This document shows, one piece after another, positions 40,950 to 49,620 of a DNA stretch of 64,000 bases. The position numbers and the translations under genes were made by a program. The stretch is taken from assembly GCA_029262235.1 (NCBI GenBank), contig JAJCZU010000010.1:1-64000 (forward strand). The letters are read 5' to 3'. This DNA comes from Candidatus Eiseniibacteriota bacterium (GTDB lineage Bacteria > Orphanbacterota > Orphanbacteria > Orphanbacterales > Orphanbacteraceae). The notes under the pieces are model-generated. The model was not told the origin of the DNA. It saw only the letters and a program-made list of their open reading frames with translations, and ran no database searches. How positions within the stretch are numbered: position 1 is the first letter of the stretch; every line of letters begins with the position of its first letter.

Positions 40950-41665
40950 AGCGACTCGGGCCTTTCACCCGGCATTTCCAGCAGAGGCGGCAGTATCGTG
41001 GCGAGCGCCTTCAACGCGCGCGAGTACCGTTTACGAACGGCAGCGTGACTCGCGCCGACGAGTTCGGCGATCTTGTCATGCGCCAGCCCCTGATAATCGT
41101 GCAGCACGACCACGGTGCGCAGCCCCTCGGGAAGCTCGCGAAGCGCGGCCTGCACGATCGCCCGCTCCTCGTTTCGTATCGCCGCTCCTTCGGGCGAATC
41201 CTGATCGGCCGCCACGCGCTCCTGCAGTCCGGGCTCGTCCTCCCACGACGAAGTCTGGTTCGTGCGGCGGCTCTTCTCGCTCCGCCAGAGATCACGACAG
41301 ACGTTGTACGTGATCGTCGTGAGCCACGGCCTCGGGTCGCGCGCCGTATCGATCCGATCGATCGCCCGGTGCACGCGCAGGAAAACTTCCTGCGTGACGT
41401 CCTGGGCCGTCTCCCGGTTTCCGACCAGATGAAAAGCCAGTCCGTGAATCATCGAGAAGTAATGATCGAAGAAGGCGCCGAGCGCATCGCCGTCGCGGGA
41501 TTTGGCGCGCTCGAGCAGATCGAGGGGGGGCGGCGGAATGGCATGTGTGGCCGGAGCGTTTTCGGCCCCCGACTGCCCGGCGCCCGCACCGCCGGAACCG
41601 CCCTCGGAGGATGTCCCCCCGTGGTGCAGCAGCCGACGCCATCGCCTTGCAAAACTTCTCGCCAT
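40946..41665 (-). CDS. ECF-family (sigma-70 group IV) sigma factor
   Basis: The product is 239 residues. After a Gly/Ala/Pro-rich N-terminal extension (1-45) come region 2 (AFFDHYFSMIHGLAFHLVGNRETAQDVTQEVFLRVHRAI, with PWLTTITYNVCRDLWR) and region 4 (ALRELPEGLRTVVVLHDYQGLAHDKIAELVGASHAAVRKRYSRAL), typical of RpoE-like ECF factors. It pairs with the FecR protein that its stop overlaps. The N-terminal extension is unusual, and a later start is possible. Its targets may include neighbouring lipoproteins, but no promoter motif was identified. Confidence 0.9.
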   Translation of the reverse strand: MARSFARRWRRLLHHGGTSSEGGSGGAGAGQSGAENAPATHAIPPPPLDLLERAKSRDGDALGAFFDHYFSMIHGLAFHLVGNRETAQDVTQEVFLRVHRAIDRIDTARDPRPWLTTITYNVCRDLWRSEKSRRTNQTSSWEDEPGLQERVAADQDSPEGAAIRNEERAIVQAALRELPEGLRTVVVLHDYQGLAHDKIAELVGASHAAVRKRYSRALKALATILPPLLEMPGERPESL

Positions 41666-41823
41666 GAATTACGTTTCCCGGCCGGAACTGTGCCGTGCCC
41701 GCTCAAAAATTATTGAGAGCCTGGCCCGGTCACACTTCGGAATGCCCCTCGTAAGCTCTGTGGATCTAAAACGATTCCTCTACCATGCTAGCAAGCTCAG
41801 GGAAACCAAGAAAGGGAAACCGC

Positions 41824-43188
41824 ATGCTCGGGAAACTCCAGACATTGCTCTATTTCGTTGTGGCGCTGATGATTGCGCCGCTCGTAGGCTGCGGGGACGA
41901 CGATAACGACGGCCCCATGAATCCAGGCAGCACCTCGAAAACCTTCCGCGTGACGATCACAAACACTTCAGGCGATTTCGATTTCCCCGTCAGCGGCGCG
42001 TTCTCCGTGCCGGTGGGCGCGGCGGAAGCGGGCGCGATCGGGCCGGGCCAGGCGTACGAATTCCGCGTCGGCGCAACTCCGGGACAGGCGCTCTCCTTCG
42101 CGACGATGATGGTGCAGTCGAATGACCTCTTCTTCGCCCCGGACGGCGACGGCATCGCGCTGTTCGACGGGTCGGACAACGCCATCAGCGGCAACGTGAC
42201 CGACCAGATCCAGCTCTGGGACGCGGGCACGGAAATGAACGAAGAGCCGGGCCTCGGCGTGAACCAGGCGCCACGTCAGGCGGGCGAGAACACGGGGGCC
42301 GACGACGCGGACAACACGGTGCGCCTCGTGAGCGACGCGTTCACGTATCCGGCCGTCGGCGACATGATCGAAGTGACGATCACGCACGAAGGCGGCAACA
42401 CGTTCCTGGTTCGCATTGAGAACGTCTCTTCGGTCGGCACGCTCGTGACATCCACGAACGAAATGCTCGCCGTGCCGATGGCGCCCGGGATCTTCGTCGT
42501 GCATGCGGGCGCGAATCCGTACTTCACGGCGGGTTCGCCCGACGCCGGTGACGGGCTGGAAGCGCTGGCCGAAGACGGAAGCGCAGCCGGTCTCGCGGCA
42601 TACCTCGGCACGATGACGGGCATCGGCACGCCGTTCGCACCGGGCGTCTGGGCCGTGCATACGACAGACGGTCCGTTCTTCGACGACAACGTCGCCTATC
42701 GCGGGAACGGGATCGAAGCGCTCGCGGAAGACGGCGATCCGGCCGCGCTTTCGACTGCGGTCATGAGCCGGGCGGGCATTGAAGCTTCAGGCGTGTTCAA
42801 CACACCGACAGGCGCCGCCGGGCCGGGCGCTCTGACCCCGGGCGCCACGTACGTGTTCGAGTTCGACGCGTCCGACGGTGACCGTCTCTCGCTCGCGACG
42901 ATGTTCGTGCAGTCGAACGATCTCTTCGTCGCGCCGGACGACATGGGCATTGATCTCTATGCCGGCGGGTCGGCGCTTTCGGGTGACATCACGGCGATGT
43001 TCGCTCTCTGGGACGCGGGCACCGAAGCGAATCAGTGGCCGGGCGCCGGACCGGACCAGGCCCCGCGGCAGGCCGGCGCGAACACGGGCGCGGCAGATGC
43101 CGACAACATCGTGCGCCTCGTCGACGACGAATACGATTATCCCGACCTGGACGACGTCATCCGGATCGACATCGAAGTCGTTCCGTAG
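41824..43188 (+). CDS. Spondin-domain lipoprotein with internal duplication
   Basis: The 454-residue product has a leader ending APLVGC (Cys23), lipidated. Two spondin-type beta-sandwich copies are visible. The first begins FRVTITNTSGDFDFPVSGAFSVPVG (about 40) and contains LSFATMMVQSNDLFFAPDGDGIALF. The second (about 330-454) repeats FEFDASDGDRLSLATMFVQSNDLFVAPDDMGIDLY and QAPRQAGANTGAADADNIVRLV. A middle segment (about 200-320) is a further, partial module with its own repeated GNGIEALAEDG. Adhesive or structural surface role is likely; the ligand is unknown. Hairpin element copy 4 begins right at its stop codon. Confidence 0.82.
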   Translation: MLGKLQTLLYFVVALMIAPLVGCGDDDNDGPMNPGSTSKTFRVTITNTSGDFDFPVSGAFSVPVGAAEAGAIGPGQAYEFRVGATPGQALSFATMMVQSNDLFFAPDGDGIALFDGSDNAISGNVTDQIQLWDAGTEMNEEPGLGVNQAPRQAGENTGADDADNTVRLVSDAFTYPAVGDMIEVTITHEGGNTFLVRIENVSSVGTLVTSTNEMLAVPMAPGIFVVHAGANPYFTAGSPDAGDGLEALAEDGSAAGLAAYLGTMTGIGTPFAPGVWAVHTTDGPFFDDNVAYRGNGIEALAEDGDPAALSTAVMSRAGIEASGVFNTPTGAAGPGALTPGATYVFEFDASDGDRLSLATMFVQSNDLFVAPDDMGIDLYAGGSALSGDITAMFALWDAGTEANQWPGAGPDQAPRQAGANTGAADADNIVRLVDDEYDYPDLDDVIRIDIEVVP

Positions 43189-43279
43189 GAAGAGGGACGG
43201 GTCCTGTCACGGCGGACAGCCCCTGGCCGGGAATACTCCCGGCCGGGGCGCCCGTCCGCCGCACCACCCGTCCTTCTTC
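43189..43279 (+). repeat. Covarying hairpin element, copy 4 (most diverged)
   Basis: Directly after the TAG at 43186-43188. The inner stem is CCCC-GGCCGGGA/TCCCGGCC-GGGG with one bulged T, the middle stem CGGCGGAC/GTCCGCCG, and the outer stem GAAGAGGGACGGGT/ACCCGTCCTTCTTC (13 of 14 positions pair). Framework bases GGGTCCTGTC and CCACCC are kept. It may act as a terminator or 3' stabiliser. Confidence 0.85.
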
Positions 43280-43370
43280 AGCTCCACTCGGCGTGTGGAA
43301 TCCGGACTCGGGACTGTCGGGCATGGGAGAGTGATCGGCCGCCACCCCGGTTTCATCACGATTGGCAATT

Positions 43371-43400
43371 TCACTTTTTGGTTAATTAACCAAAAGGTGA
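43371..43400. promoter_or_regulatory. 30-bp AT-rich palindrome
   Basis: TTTTGGTTAATTAACCAAAA (43376-43395) is a perfect 20-bp palindrome and continues outward as TCAC/GTGA with a single mismatch, 30 bp in all. It stands out in a high-GC background and could be an operator or binding site. It lies 209 nt before the ppk1 start. Confidence 0.6.
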
Positions 43401-43563
43401 ACTCCACGAATCGGGCGGAACGGAAGCAACAAACGAGAACGCCAGGCCCCGTACAATTCCGTGCAAGTACGACGAGCCGGGCCCCGATGGCCGACAGTCC
43501 CGGACCTGCCCGGACGCCCGCAATCAGGCCCTCCTAAACCTGCGCCCCCCTCGCGTCGAAAAG

Positions 43564-43586
43564 CTGTGATAGGATTACTATCACAG
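43564..43586. promoter_or_regulatory. Inverted-repeat operator candidate immediately upstream of ppk1
   Basis: CTGTGATAG and CTATCACAG form a perfect 9-bp inverted repeat with a 5-nt spacer (GATTA). It ends 22 nt before the ppk1 ATG. TGTGA/TCACA half-sites look like CRP but the 11-nt spacing is not CRP's 6. Confidence 0.55.
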
Positions 43587-43608
43587 AACGACCCGCGCGG
43601 AGCACGTC

Positions 43609-45714
43609 ATGGCATTACACGACTCGAACAAGCCGATCCCGATCTCGGACCTGAACGCGCCGGATCTCTATCTGAACCGCGAACTCTCGCTGCTCGAGTT
43701 TCACAAGCGCGTGCTGCACCAGTCCATGCGCCCGGAGACACCGCTTCTCGAGCGCCTGCGGTTCCTGACGATCTCGACGTCCATTCTCGACGAGTTCTTC
43801 GAGGTTCGCGCGGCCGGCCTCAAGGAACAGATCTCCCTCGGCCTTTCGAACACGGGCCCGGACGGCATGGGCCCTTCGGAGACACTCGCGCGCTGTCGCG
43901 AAATCGTTCTGGAGCTCGTGGAAGGCCAGTACCGCAATCTGCATGAAATCATGGATCGCGAGCTGCCCGAGAAGGGCATCGTTCTGTATCGCCGCCAGAA
44001 TTTCAGCGAACCGCAGATCGAGTGGGCGGAACGCTACTTCGAAGAGAACGTTCTGCCGGTTCTCACGCCGATCGGACTCGATCCGGCGCATCCGTTCCCG
44101 CGCATATTGAACAAGAGCCTGAACTTCATCGTATCGCTCGAAGGCAAGGACGCGTTCGGGCGGAAGGGGCGCTATGCCATCGTGCAGGCGCCGCGGGTTC
44201 TGCCGCGTGTCATTCGCATGCCTGACGAAGTCGCCGATGTGGCGCACGGGTTCATGCTGCTTTCTTCGATGATGCATCTGCATGTGGAGAAACTGTTCCC
44301 CGGCATGCGCATTACCGAGTGCCATCAGTTCCGCGCCACGCGCAACAGCAACCTCTGGATTCACGAAGACGAAGTGCAGGACTTCCTGCACGCACTCAAG
44401 GGGGAACTCCCGCAGCGCCATTTCGGGAGCGCGGTGCGGCTCGAGGTTTCGAAGTCGTGCCCGGACGAAATGGTCGACTATCTACTGAACCAGTTCGAGC
44501 TGAAAGAGACGGACCTCTACCGCGTGGACGGGCCTGTGAACCTGCACAGGCTCGAGGAAATCTACGATCTGGTCGATCGTCCCGAGCTCAAATACACGCC
44601 GTTCATTCCCGGCATTCCGAGCAAGCTCGCGGGGCGCGGCGGCATGTTCGACACGCTGCGCAAGACCGACGTGTTTCTGCACCATCCGTATCAGGGTTTC
44701 GGCCCCGTGCTCGATCTGCTGCACGAAGCGGCGGAAGATCCGCACGTCATGGCGATCAAGATCACGATTTACCGCACGGGCATCGACTCGCCGATTACGA
44801 AAGCCCTGATCGCGGCGGCGCGGGCGGGCAAGGAAGTCACCTGTATCGTGGAGCTTCGCGCGCGTTTTGACGAAGCGGCAAACATCGAACTCGCGTCGCG
44901 CCTGCAGGAAGCGGGCGCGAAAGTGGTGTACGGCGTCGTGGGATTCAAGGCGCACGCGAAGATGATTCTCGTCGTCCGTAAAGAGGCGAACGAACTCAAG
45001 CGCTACGTGCACCTCGGCACGGGAAACTACAACGTCTCGACAGCGAAGACATATACGGACTTCGGACTCATGACGAGCGATCCCGAGATCGGCGAAGATG
45101 TGCACGCCCTCTTCCAGCAGCTGACGGGCGTCAGTCGAACGGGCCAGCTCAAGCGATTGATACAGACGCCGTTCGACCTGCACAAATGGCTGATCGAAAT
45201 GATCCACACGGAAACCGAGAACGCGCGCAAAGGGAAAGACGCGTGGATCGTGGCGAAGATGAACTCGCTCGTCGAACGCGGCGTGATTCACGCGCTGTAC
45301 CGCGCGTCGCAGGCGGGCGTTCGCGTGAACCTCGTCGTGCGCGGCATCTGCTGCCTGAAGCCCGGTATCACAGGAGTGTCGGAAAATATTCAGGTGCGGT
45401 CGATCGTCGGCCGCTTTCTCGAGCATCATCGCCTGTTCAGCTTCTGCGGCGGCGGACGCCCGCAGACGTACTGCAGCAGCGCCGACTGGATGCCGCGCAA
45501 CTTCTTTCGCCGCGTCGAAATCGCGTTTCCCGTACGAGGGAAGAAGCAGCGTTCGCGTGTCATGGAAGAGGGCATCCAGGCCATGCTCGAAGACAACTGC
45601 ACGGCCTGGGAGATGCTGCCGGACGGCACGTATTCGCTCCAGACTCCGGGCAGCACGCCTCCGTTCGACGCGCAGGACGAACTGCTCAAATCTCTCTGCC
45701 AGCAGTACGGCTAG
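43609..45714 (+). CDS. ppk1: Polyphosphate kinase 1
   Basis: The 701-residue enzyme polymerises ATP gamma-phosphate into inorganic polyphosphate. The order of domains fits PPK1: N domain (YLNRELSLLEFHKRVL, ILDEFFEVRAAGLKEQ), H domain (LTPIGLDPAHPFPRILNKSLN), and C1/C2 domains of the phospholipase-D fold. Conserved signatures include HHPYQGFGPVLDLLHEAAEDPHV, YRTGIDSPI, VELRARFDEAANIELA and the phosphohistidine region GVVGFKAHAKMILVVRKE. Also LVVRGICCLKPGITGVSENIQV, FLEHHRLFSFC and SSADWMPRNFFRRVE. Start ATG at 43609. The gene is first in a polyphosphate neighbourhood and lies under a perfect inverted repeat. Confidence 0.97.
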   Translation: MALHDSNKPIPISDLNAPDLYLNRELSLLEFHKRVLHQSMRPETPLLERLRFLTISTSILDEFFEVRAAGLKEQISLGLSNTGPDGMGPSETLARCREIVLELVEGQYRNLHEIMDRELPEKGIVLYRRQNFSEPQIEWAERYFEENVLPVLTPIGLDPAHPFPRILNKSLNFIVSLEGKDAFGRKGRYAIVQAPRVLPRVIRMPDEVADVAHGFMLLSSMMHLHVEKLFPGMRITECHQFRATRNSNLWIHEDEVQDFLHALKGELPQRHFGSAVRLEVSKSCPDEMVDYLLNQFELKETDLYRVDGPVNLHRLEEIYDLVDRPELKYTPFIPGIPSKLAGRGGMFDTLRKTDVFLHHPYQGFGPVLDLLHEAAEDPHVMAIKITIYRTGIDSPITKALIAAARAGKEVTCIVELRARFDEAANIELASRLQEAGAKVVYGVVGFKAHAKMILVVRKEANELKRYVHLGTGNYNVSTAKTYTDFGLMTSDPEIGEDVHALFQQLTGVSRTGQLKRLIQTPFDLHKWLIEMIHTETENARKGKDAWIVAKMNSLVERGVIHALYRASQAGVRVNLVVRGICCLKPGITGVSENIQVRSIVGRFLEHHRLFSFCGGGRPQTYCSSADWMPRNFFRRVEIAFPVRGKKQRSRVMEEGIQAMLEDNCTAWEMLPDGTYSLQTPGSTPPFDAQDELLKSLCQQYG

Positions 45715-45726
45715 ATCGCGCAGGGA

Positions 45727-46617
45727 ATGGACGACCTCTACCTCCCCCGTATCAACCGCGTAATCGACTACGTGAGCGAGAATCCGGAATCGGACTTGTC
45801 GCTCGAAGCGCTTGCGAAGATCGCGCACTTCTCTCCGTTTCATTTTCATCGCGTGTTCAAAAGTGCGGTCGGCGAAACGCTGAACCAGTTCGTCAATCGC
45901 ATTCGTCTCGAACGCGCGGCCGACCTGATGCGCGCCGATCACAAGCTGCGGGTCATCGACGCGGCCATTGCGTGCGGGTACGAATCCGCGGAAGGTTTCT
46001 CGCGCGCGTTCAAACGGCTGTACGCAATCTCGCCCGGCTCGTGGGACCGGCACATTCCCCTCAAAGTTCGCAAGATCGGTCAAGTGGTGGGTCAGTTCCC
46101 CTCGTATAGTTCGGAAGAGCTGCGGAAGGCGGCGTCACGGCTTCCCGTCGAAATTCTCGCTCGCAGCGAAGAACGACTGGCCTACGTTCGTGTCTTCGAC
46201 GCGTACAACAACTGGCCGAGAGTCGTCGAAGCGCACGACACGTTGCTCGCGTGGTACCGGTCGCACGCCTCGCCCACGATGCCGCCGCGTCTGTACGGGA
46301 TGTCGCAGGACGATCCCGACGTCACGCCGCTTTCGCTCTGCCGGTTCGACTGGTGCGTCGCGATTCCGGACGAGTGGCCCGTGCCGGCGCCGATGGGCGA
46401 ACGCCGCTTCCCGGCCTGCCGCGTCGCCGCCATTCACGCGCGGGGGGATCTGGTCGAGCTCGATCTCGTGAACCAGTACCTCTGGCGCTACTGGTTGCCG
46501 CGCAGTCGCTATCAGCCGGACAACCTGCCGGGCATGGAAATCTATCGACGCCTCCCGGACGACATCGGATGGGAAACGTACGACATGCTCTGCGCGATTC
46601 CGGTCGTGGAACTGTAA
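45727..46617 (+). CDS. AraC-family regulator with C-terminal GyrI-like effector domain
   Basis: The product is 296 residues. The N-terminus (about 8-108) has two helix-turn-helix motifs (LSLEALAKIAHFSPFHFHRVFKSAVGETLNQFVNRIRLERA; VIDAAIACGYESAEGFSRAFKRLYAISPGSWDR). A GyrI/SOUL-like small-molecule binding domain fills about 137-296. This is the MarA/Rob-type layout and differs from classical AraC, whose DNA-binding domain is C-terminal. It lies 12 nt after ppk1, so probably co-transcribed; the regulon is unknown. Confidence 0.88.
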   Translation: MDDLYLPRINRVIDYVSENPESDLSLEALAKIAHFSPFHFHRVFKSAVGETLNQFVNRIRLERAADLMRADHKLRVIDAAIACGYESAEGFSRAFKRLYAISPGSWDRHIPLKVRKIGQVVGQFPSYSSEELRKAASRLPVEILARSEERLAYVRVFDAYNNWPRVVEAHDTLLAWYRSHASPTMPPRLYGMSQDDPDVTPLSLCRFDWCVAIPDEWPVPAPMGERRFPACRVAAIHARGDLVELDLVNQYLWRYWLPRSRYQPDNLPGMEIYRRLPDDIGWETYDMLCAIPVVEL

Positions 46618-46652
46618 CGCTGCGGAAACCTCGCAGCCGATAGGGGAGAGAA

Positions 46653-47369
46653 ATGGATCTCGGTAATTTTTCCGTCAGCCTCGCCGTGAAGGATATCGCC
46701 ACTTCGCGCGCATTCTACGAGAAGCTCGGCTTTCAGAAGATCGACGGCGACGAAGAACAGAACTGGCTCATCCTGCGCGCGGGCGATATCGTGATCGGTC
46801 TCTTCCAGGGAATGTTCGAGAAGAACCTGCTCACGTTCAATCCGGGCGATGTGCGCGCGATCGAGAAGACCCTGAAGCAGAACGGCGTTGCGCTGATCGA
46901 AGAGGCGAAGGGGGACGCGGGCCCCGCCCATATCACGCTCGTCGATCCGGACGACAATCCGATCCTCATCGACCAGCACGACACGAAACACGAGCCGTCC
47001 GTCCCCCAGCCGCCCGGGCGCATGGCGTGGCTCGACCTGACCGTGCCGAACGCAAAAGAAGTGAGCGATTTCTACGCCGCCGTGGTCGGCTGGGAAGTCG
47101 AGGCCGTATCGCTCGGCGACTACGACGACTACAGCGTGCTGTACGCCGGGAAGGCGTCGGCCGGCATCTGCCACAAGAAGGGCGGCAACAGCCACCTGCC
47201 GTCGCAGTGGATGCCGTACTTTACCGTGAACGACATCGACGAGAGCATTGCCGGTGTCACGAAGCACGGGGGCGAAGTCATCGCGGAGCCGCGCGGCGCG
47301 GCAGGCAGTCGCTACGCGGTGGTGCAGGATCCGGGCGGCGCAGTCTGTACGCTGCACGAAGGGAAGTAG
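46653..47369 (+). CDS. Two-domain VOC/glyoxalase-like protein
   Basis: The 238-residue product has two VOC modules. The first (1-112; [36 protein letters not shown]) and second (122-238; [43 protein letters not shown]) are related but not identical. The second Gly/Trp pattern resembles glyoxalase-like antibiotic-resistance proteins. Start ATG at 46653 behind GGGGAG, 35 nt after the regulator gene, likely the third gene of the ppk1 operon. It converges with ppx. Confidence 0.82.
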   Translation: MDLGNFSVSLAVKDIATSRAFYEKLGFQKIDGDEEQNWLILRAGDIVIGLFQGMFEKNLLTFNPGDVRAIEKTLKQNGVALIEEAKGDAGPAHITLVDPDDNPILIDQHDTKHEPSVPQPPGRMAWLDLTVPNAKEVSDFYAAVVGWEVEAVSLGDYDDYSVLYAGKASAGICHKKGGNSHLPSQWMPYFTVNDIDESIAGVTKHGGEVIAEPRGAAGSRYAVVQDPGGAVCTLHEGK

Positions 47370-47442
47370 GAGGAAGCGGGGGGGAAGCAGGGGGGGCACA
47401 CGACACGCCGGGACAGTTGCTCTTCGCCGGGGAAGCGCTTCG

Positions 47443-48984
47443 CTACACCGGGTTCAGCACAAAGCGGAACGAAGTGCCCTTCCAGAGACTCTCTTCGCGT
47501 TCGAGATCGGCAAGCGTAAGCGGGTGTTCGTGCAACCAGTCTTCTGAGATATCGAGAACGACTTTCTTGCCCCCGTTCTTGATATGAAGCTCGAGGTCGG
47601 ACGGAAGTTCGGGCGAGCGGCTTCGATACACGAGAACGGCGATGCGAAGCAGGATCACGAGACGAATGGCGAGATCGGCTTCCTTGTCCGTGAGTTCTTC
47701 GAAATATTGATCGGAGAGCTTCTTGCGATGGCATCGAATGACATGAGCAAGGATGCGCTGTTCGCTCGAAGCGAAGCCGGCAAGGTCACTCGCGGAAACC
47801 AGATACGCGCTGTGCTTGTGATACCCGGAGTACGAAACCGCAAGGCCGATCTCGTGCAGCTTCGCGGCCCAGCTCAACAACTGTTTCGCCGCATCACCGT
47901 CGAGCTTCCATTTGTCCTGTGTCTGGTCGAGCAGAGATACCGCAAGTTCTTCGACGCGCCCGGCGTGCTCGGCATCGGCACGATACTGCGTCATGAGGCG
48001 CTGAATCTCGAGGTCGCGCACGTCCCGCTGACGCATGCGGCCCATGAGATCGAACAGCACACCTTCGCGCAGCGCACCGAGTGACCGATCCATCGACTTG
48101 ACACCCAGGCTGCGAAAGACGGCGATCAGGATCGCGAGGCCCCCGGGCAGCACGGGCTGGCGTTCGGGCGCAAGGCCCGTCAGCTCGATCTTGTCGACGT
48201 GCTTCGCAGCAATGAGATGCTCCCGCAGCTCATCGAGACCGCCCGGGGTGATGAACGGGCCGCTAAAATCATTCGCGCCCACAAGATCGTAGATCGCGTT
48301 GTTGGTGCCGGACGTGCCGATGGCGTCGGCCCAGCCGAGCGACTTGAGCGAGGCCTTGATCGGGCGAAGCTTGAGCGCGGCAGCGAGGTCGGCCTTCTCG
48401 AACGACTCCTCCGTGATCTTGCCGTTCTTGAAATGCTTGCGGCTGAAATGCACGCAGCCCATGTCGAGGCTGTGAACCTGCATGACGCGCGTGCCTTCGC
48501 CGATGATGATTTCTGTGCTGCCGCCGCCGATATCTACGATCAGATGCCGGTCGTCGGAGAGGCCCTGCGAATAGCGAACGCCCTGGTAAATCAGGCGCGC
48601 TTCTTCATGCCCGGAGATGATGTCGATCGGAATGCCGAGGATATCGGACGCCTTCGCGATGAACTCCCAGGCGTTCGAGGCGCGCCGCAGCGTATTCGTT
48701 CCGACGGCGCGGACGCGCTGGGGATGCACGGTCGCCAGCATCTGGCTGAAACGCGAGATGCATTCGAGCCCGCGCTTCTGCGCCTTTTTCGTGAGCTGCA
48801 TGTTTTCGTCGAGGCCGTCTGCCAGGCGCACGGTCTCTTTCATCTTGTCGACGACGCTGAACGAACCTTCCTCGACGCGCGCGATGATCATGTGAAAGCT
48901 GTTCGAGCCGAGATCGATCGCGCCGAGAACTTCCCCCTGTTCGATCTCCGCCGGGGCACCGTCGTTGGAAAGGCGCCGTATCAT
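47443..48984 (-). CDS. ppx: Ppx/GppA exopolyphosphatase family protein
   Basis: The 513-residue enzyme of the ASKHA fold hydrolyses polyphosphate or pppGpp. Conserved pieces: VLGAIDLGSNSFHMIIARV (phosphate 1 loop), GTNTLRRASNAWEFI, DIISGHEEARLIYQGV, LIVDIGGGSTEIIIGEG (phosphate 2 loop) and the C-terminal HD-like helical domain (KLHEIGLAVSYSGYHKHSAYLV, AHVIRCHRKKLS). Length agrees with E. coli Ppx (513) more than GppA. ATG at 48984 overlaps the sixA stop (ATGA) and was preferred to an upstream start inside sixA. Confidence 0.92.
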   Translation of the reverse strand: MIRRLSNDGAPAEIEQGEVLGAIDLGSNSFHMIIARVEEGSFSVVDKMKETVRLADGLDENMQLTKKAQKRGLECISRFSQMLATVHPQRVRAVGTNTLRRASNAWEFIAKASDILGIPIDIISGHEEARLIYQGVRYSQGLSDDRHLIVDIGGGSTEIIIGEGTRVMQVHSLDMGCVHFSRKHFKNGKITEESFEKADLAAALKLRPIKASLKSLGWADAIGTSGTNNAIYDLVGANDFSGPFITPGGLDELREHLIAAKHVDKIELTGLAPERQPVLPGGLAILIAVFRSLGVKSMDRSLGALREGVLFDLMGRMRQRDVRDLEIQRLMTQYRADAEHAGRVEELAVSLLDQTQDKWKLDGDAAKQLLSWAAKLHEIGLAVSYSGYHKHSAYLVSASDLAGFASSEQRILAHVIRCHRKKLSDQYFEELTDKEADLAIRLVILLRIAVLVYRSRSPELPSDLELHIKNGGKKVVLDISEDWLHEHPLTLADLEREESLWKGTSFRFVLNPV

Positions 48985-49481
48985 GAAGACTCGCCTCCCA
49001 GTCGGCGCAGCGTCCTCGGCGGATGCAGCCAGAGAAGCTCGCCGCCGCTTTGCGGAACCCACTCGATCAGCGCCGCGCCGGCCTTCTTGAGCGTGCAGAA
49101 CGTGAAACCCATGTCGAGTGCCGCGCTGACGAGGTTATCGAGGTGCGGACGATGGCCGGTACAGAGAGCGGAGTCGGGGTTGTCGCGCGCGAGGAGTTTC
49201 AGGAAGTCGTCGGGATCCGCGAACGGGAGCAGCGTGTCGGTTTCGCGAATCTCGATCGGGGCGAGCGGCAGCGCTTCGCATGCGAGTTCGGCCGTTTCAC
49301 GGGCGCGGCGATACGGACTCGAATAGATCGCTTCCGCCTCGACGCCGAGCCAGGCGAGACCGCGCGCCGCAAGCCGCGTCTTTTCGATGCCGCGTGGTGT
49401 CAGCATTCGTTCGGGGTCTTCGGGGCAGGCGGGATCCATGCGATCGATCGCAATCCCATGTCGAAACACGCAAAGCCTCAC
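48981..49481 (-). CDS. sixA: SixA-like phosphohistidine phosphatase
   Basis: The 166-residue histidine-phosphatase-superfamily protein. The catalytic RHG motif (residues 7-9, VFRHGIA) is present, as is the second His in TGHRPHLDNLVSAAL. PYRRARETAEL supplies the conserved Arg. SixA dephosphorylates phosphohistidine proteins in known systems; here it is coupled to ppx by an ATGA overlap and neighbours two polyphosphate kinases, so a role with phosphate metabolism is plausible. Start ATG at 49481. Confidence 0.88.
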   Translation of the reverse strand: MRLCVFRHGIAIDRMDPACPEDPERMLTPRGIEKTRLAARGLAWLGVEAEAIYSSPYRRARETAELACEALPLAPIEIRETDTLLPFADPDDFLKLLARDNPDSALCTGHRPHLDNLVSAALDMGFTFCTLKKAGAALIEWVPQSGGELLWLHPPRTLRRLGGESS

Positions 49482-49620
49482 CCCGACCCTCCTTCACGCA
49501 CAAAAACGGCGCGAATTTCTCCCTGCGGCCAATCTAGAGTTCGGCGCGGACGTTGTACAGTACATTCGCGAACGTCGGCGCGCCGCACGTGGCCGGTCAC
49601 GCGCCTTGCTCGCACCGCGC

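Larger units (their letters stand above)
43280..43608. other. Intergenic region upstream of ppk1
   Basis: No gene is visible in these 329 nt. It contains two symmetrical sites listed separately (43371-43400 and 43564-43586) and otherwise nothing recognised. Confidence 0.6.

Noticed and set aside
43564-43586. CRP site upstream of ppk1
   Set aside because: Half-sites TGTGA/TCACA are separated by 11 nt, not 6.
44482-46083. 533-codon minus-strand frame across ppk1 and the AraC gene
   Set aside because: Composition artefact opposite two well-conserved plus-strand genes.
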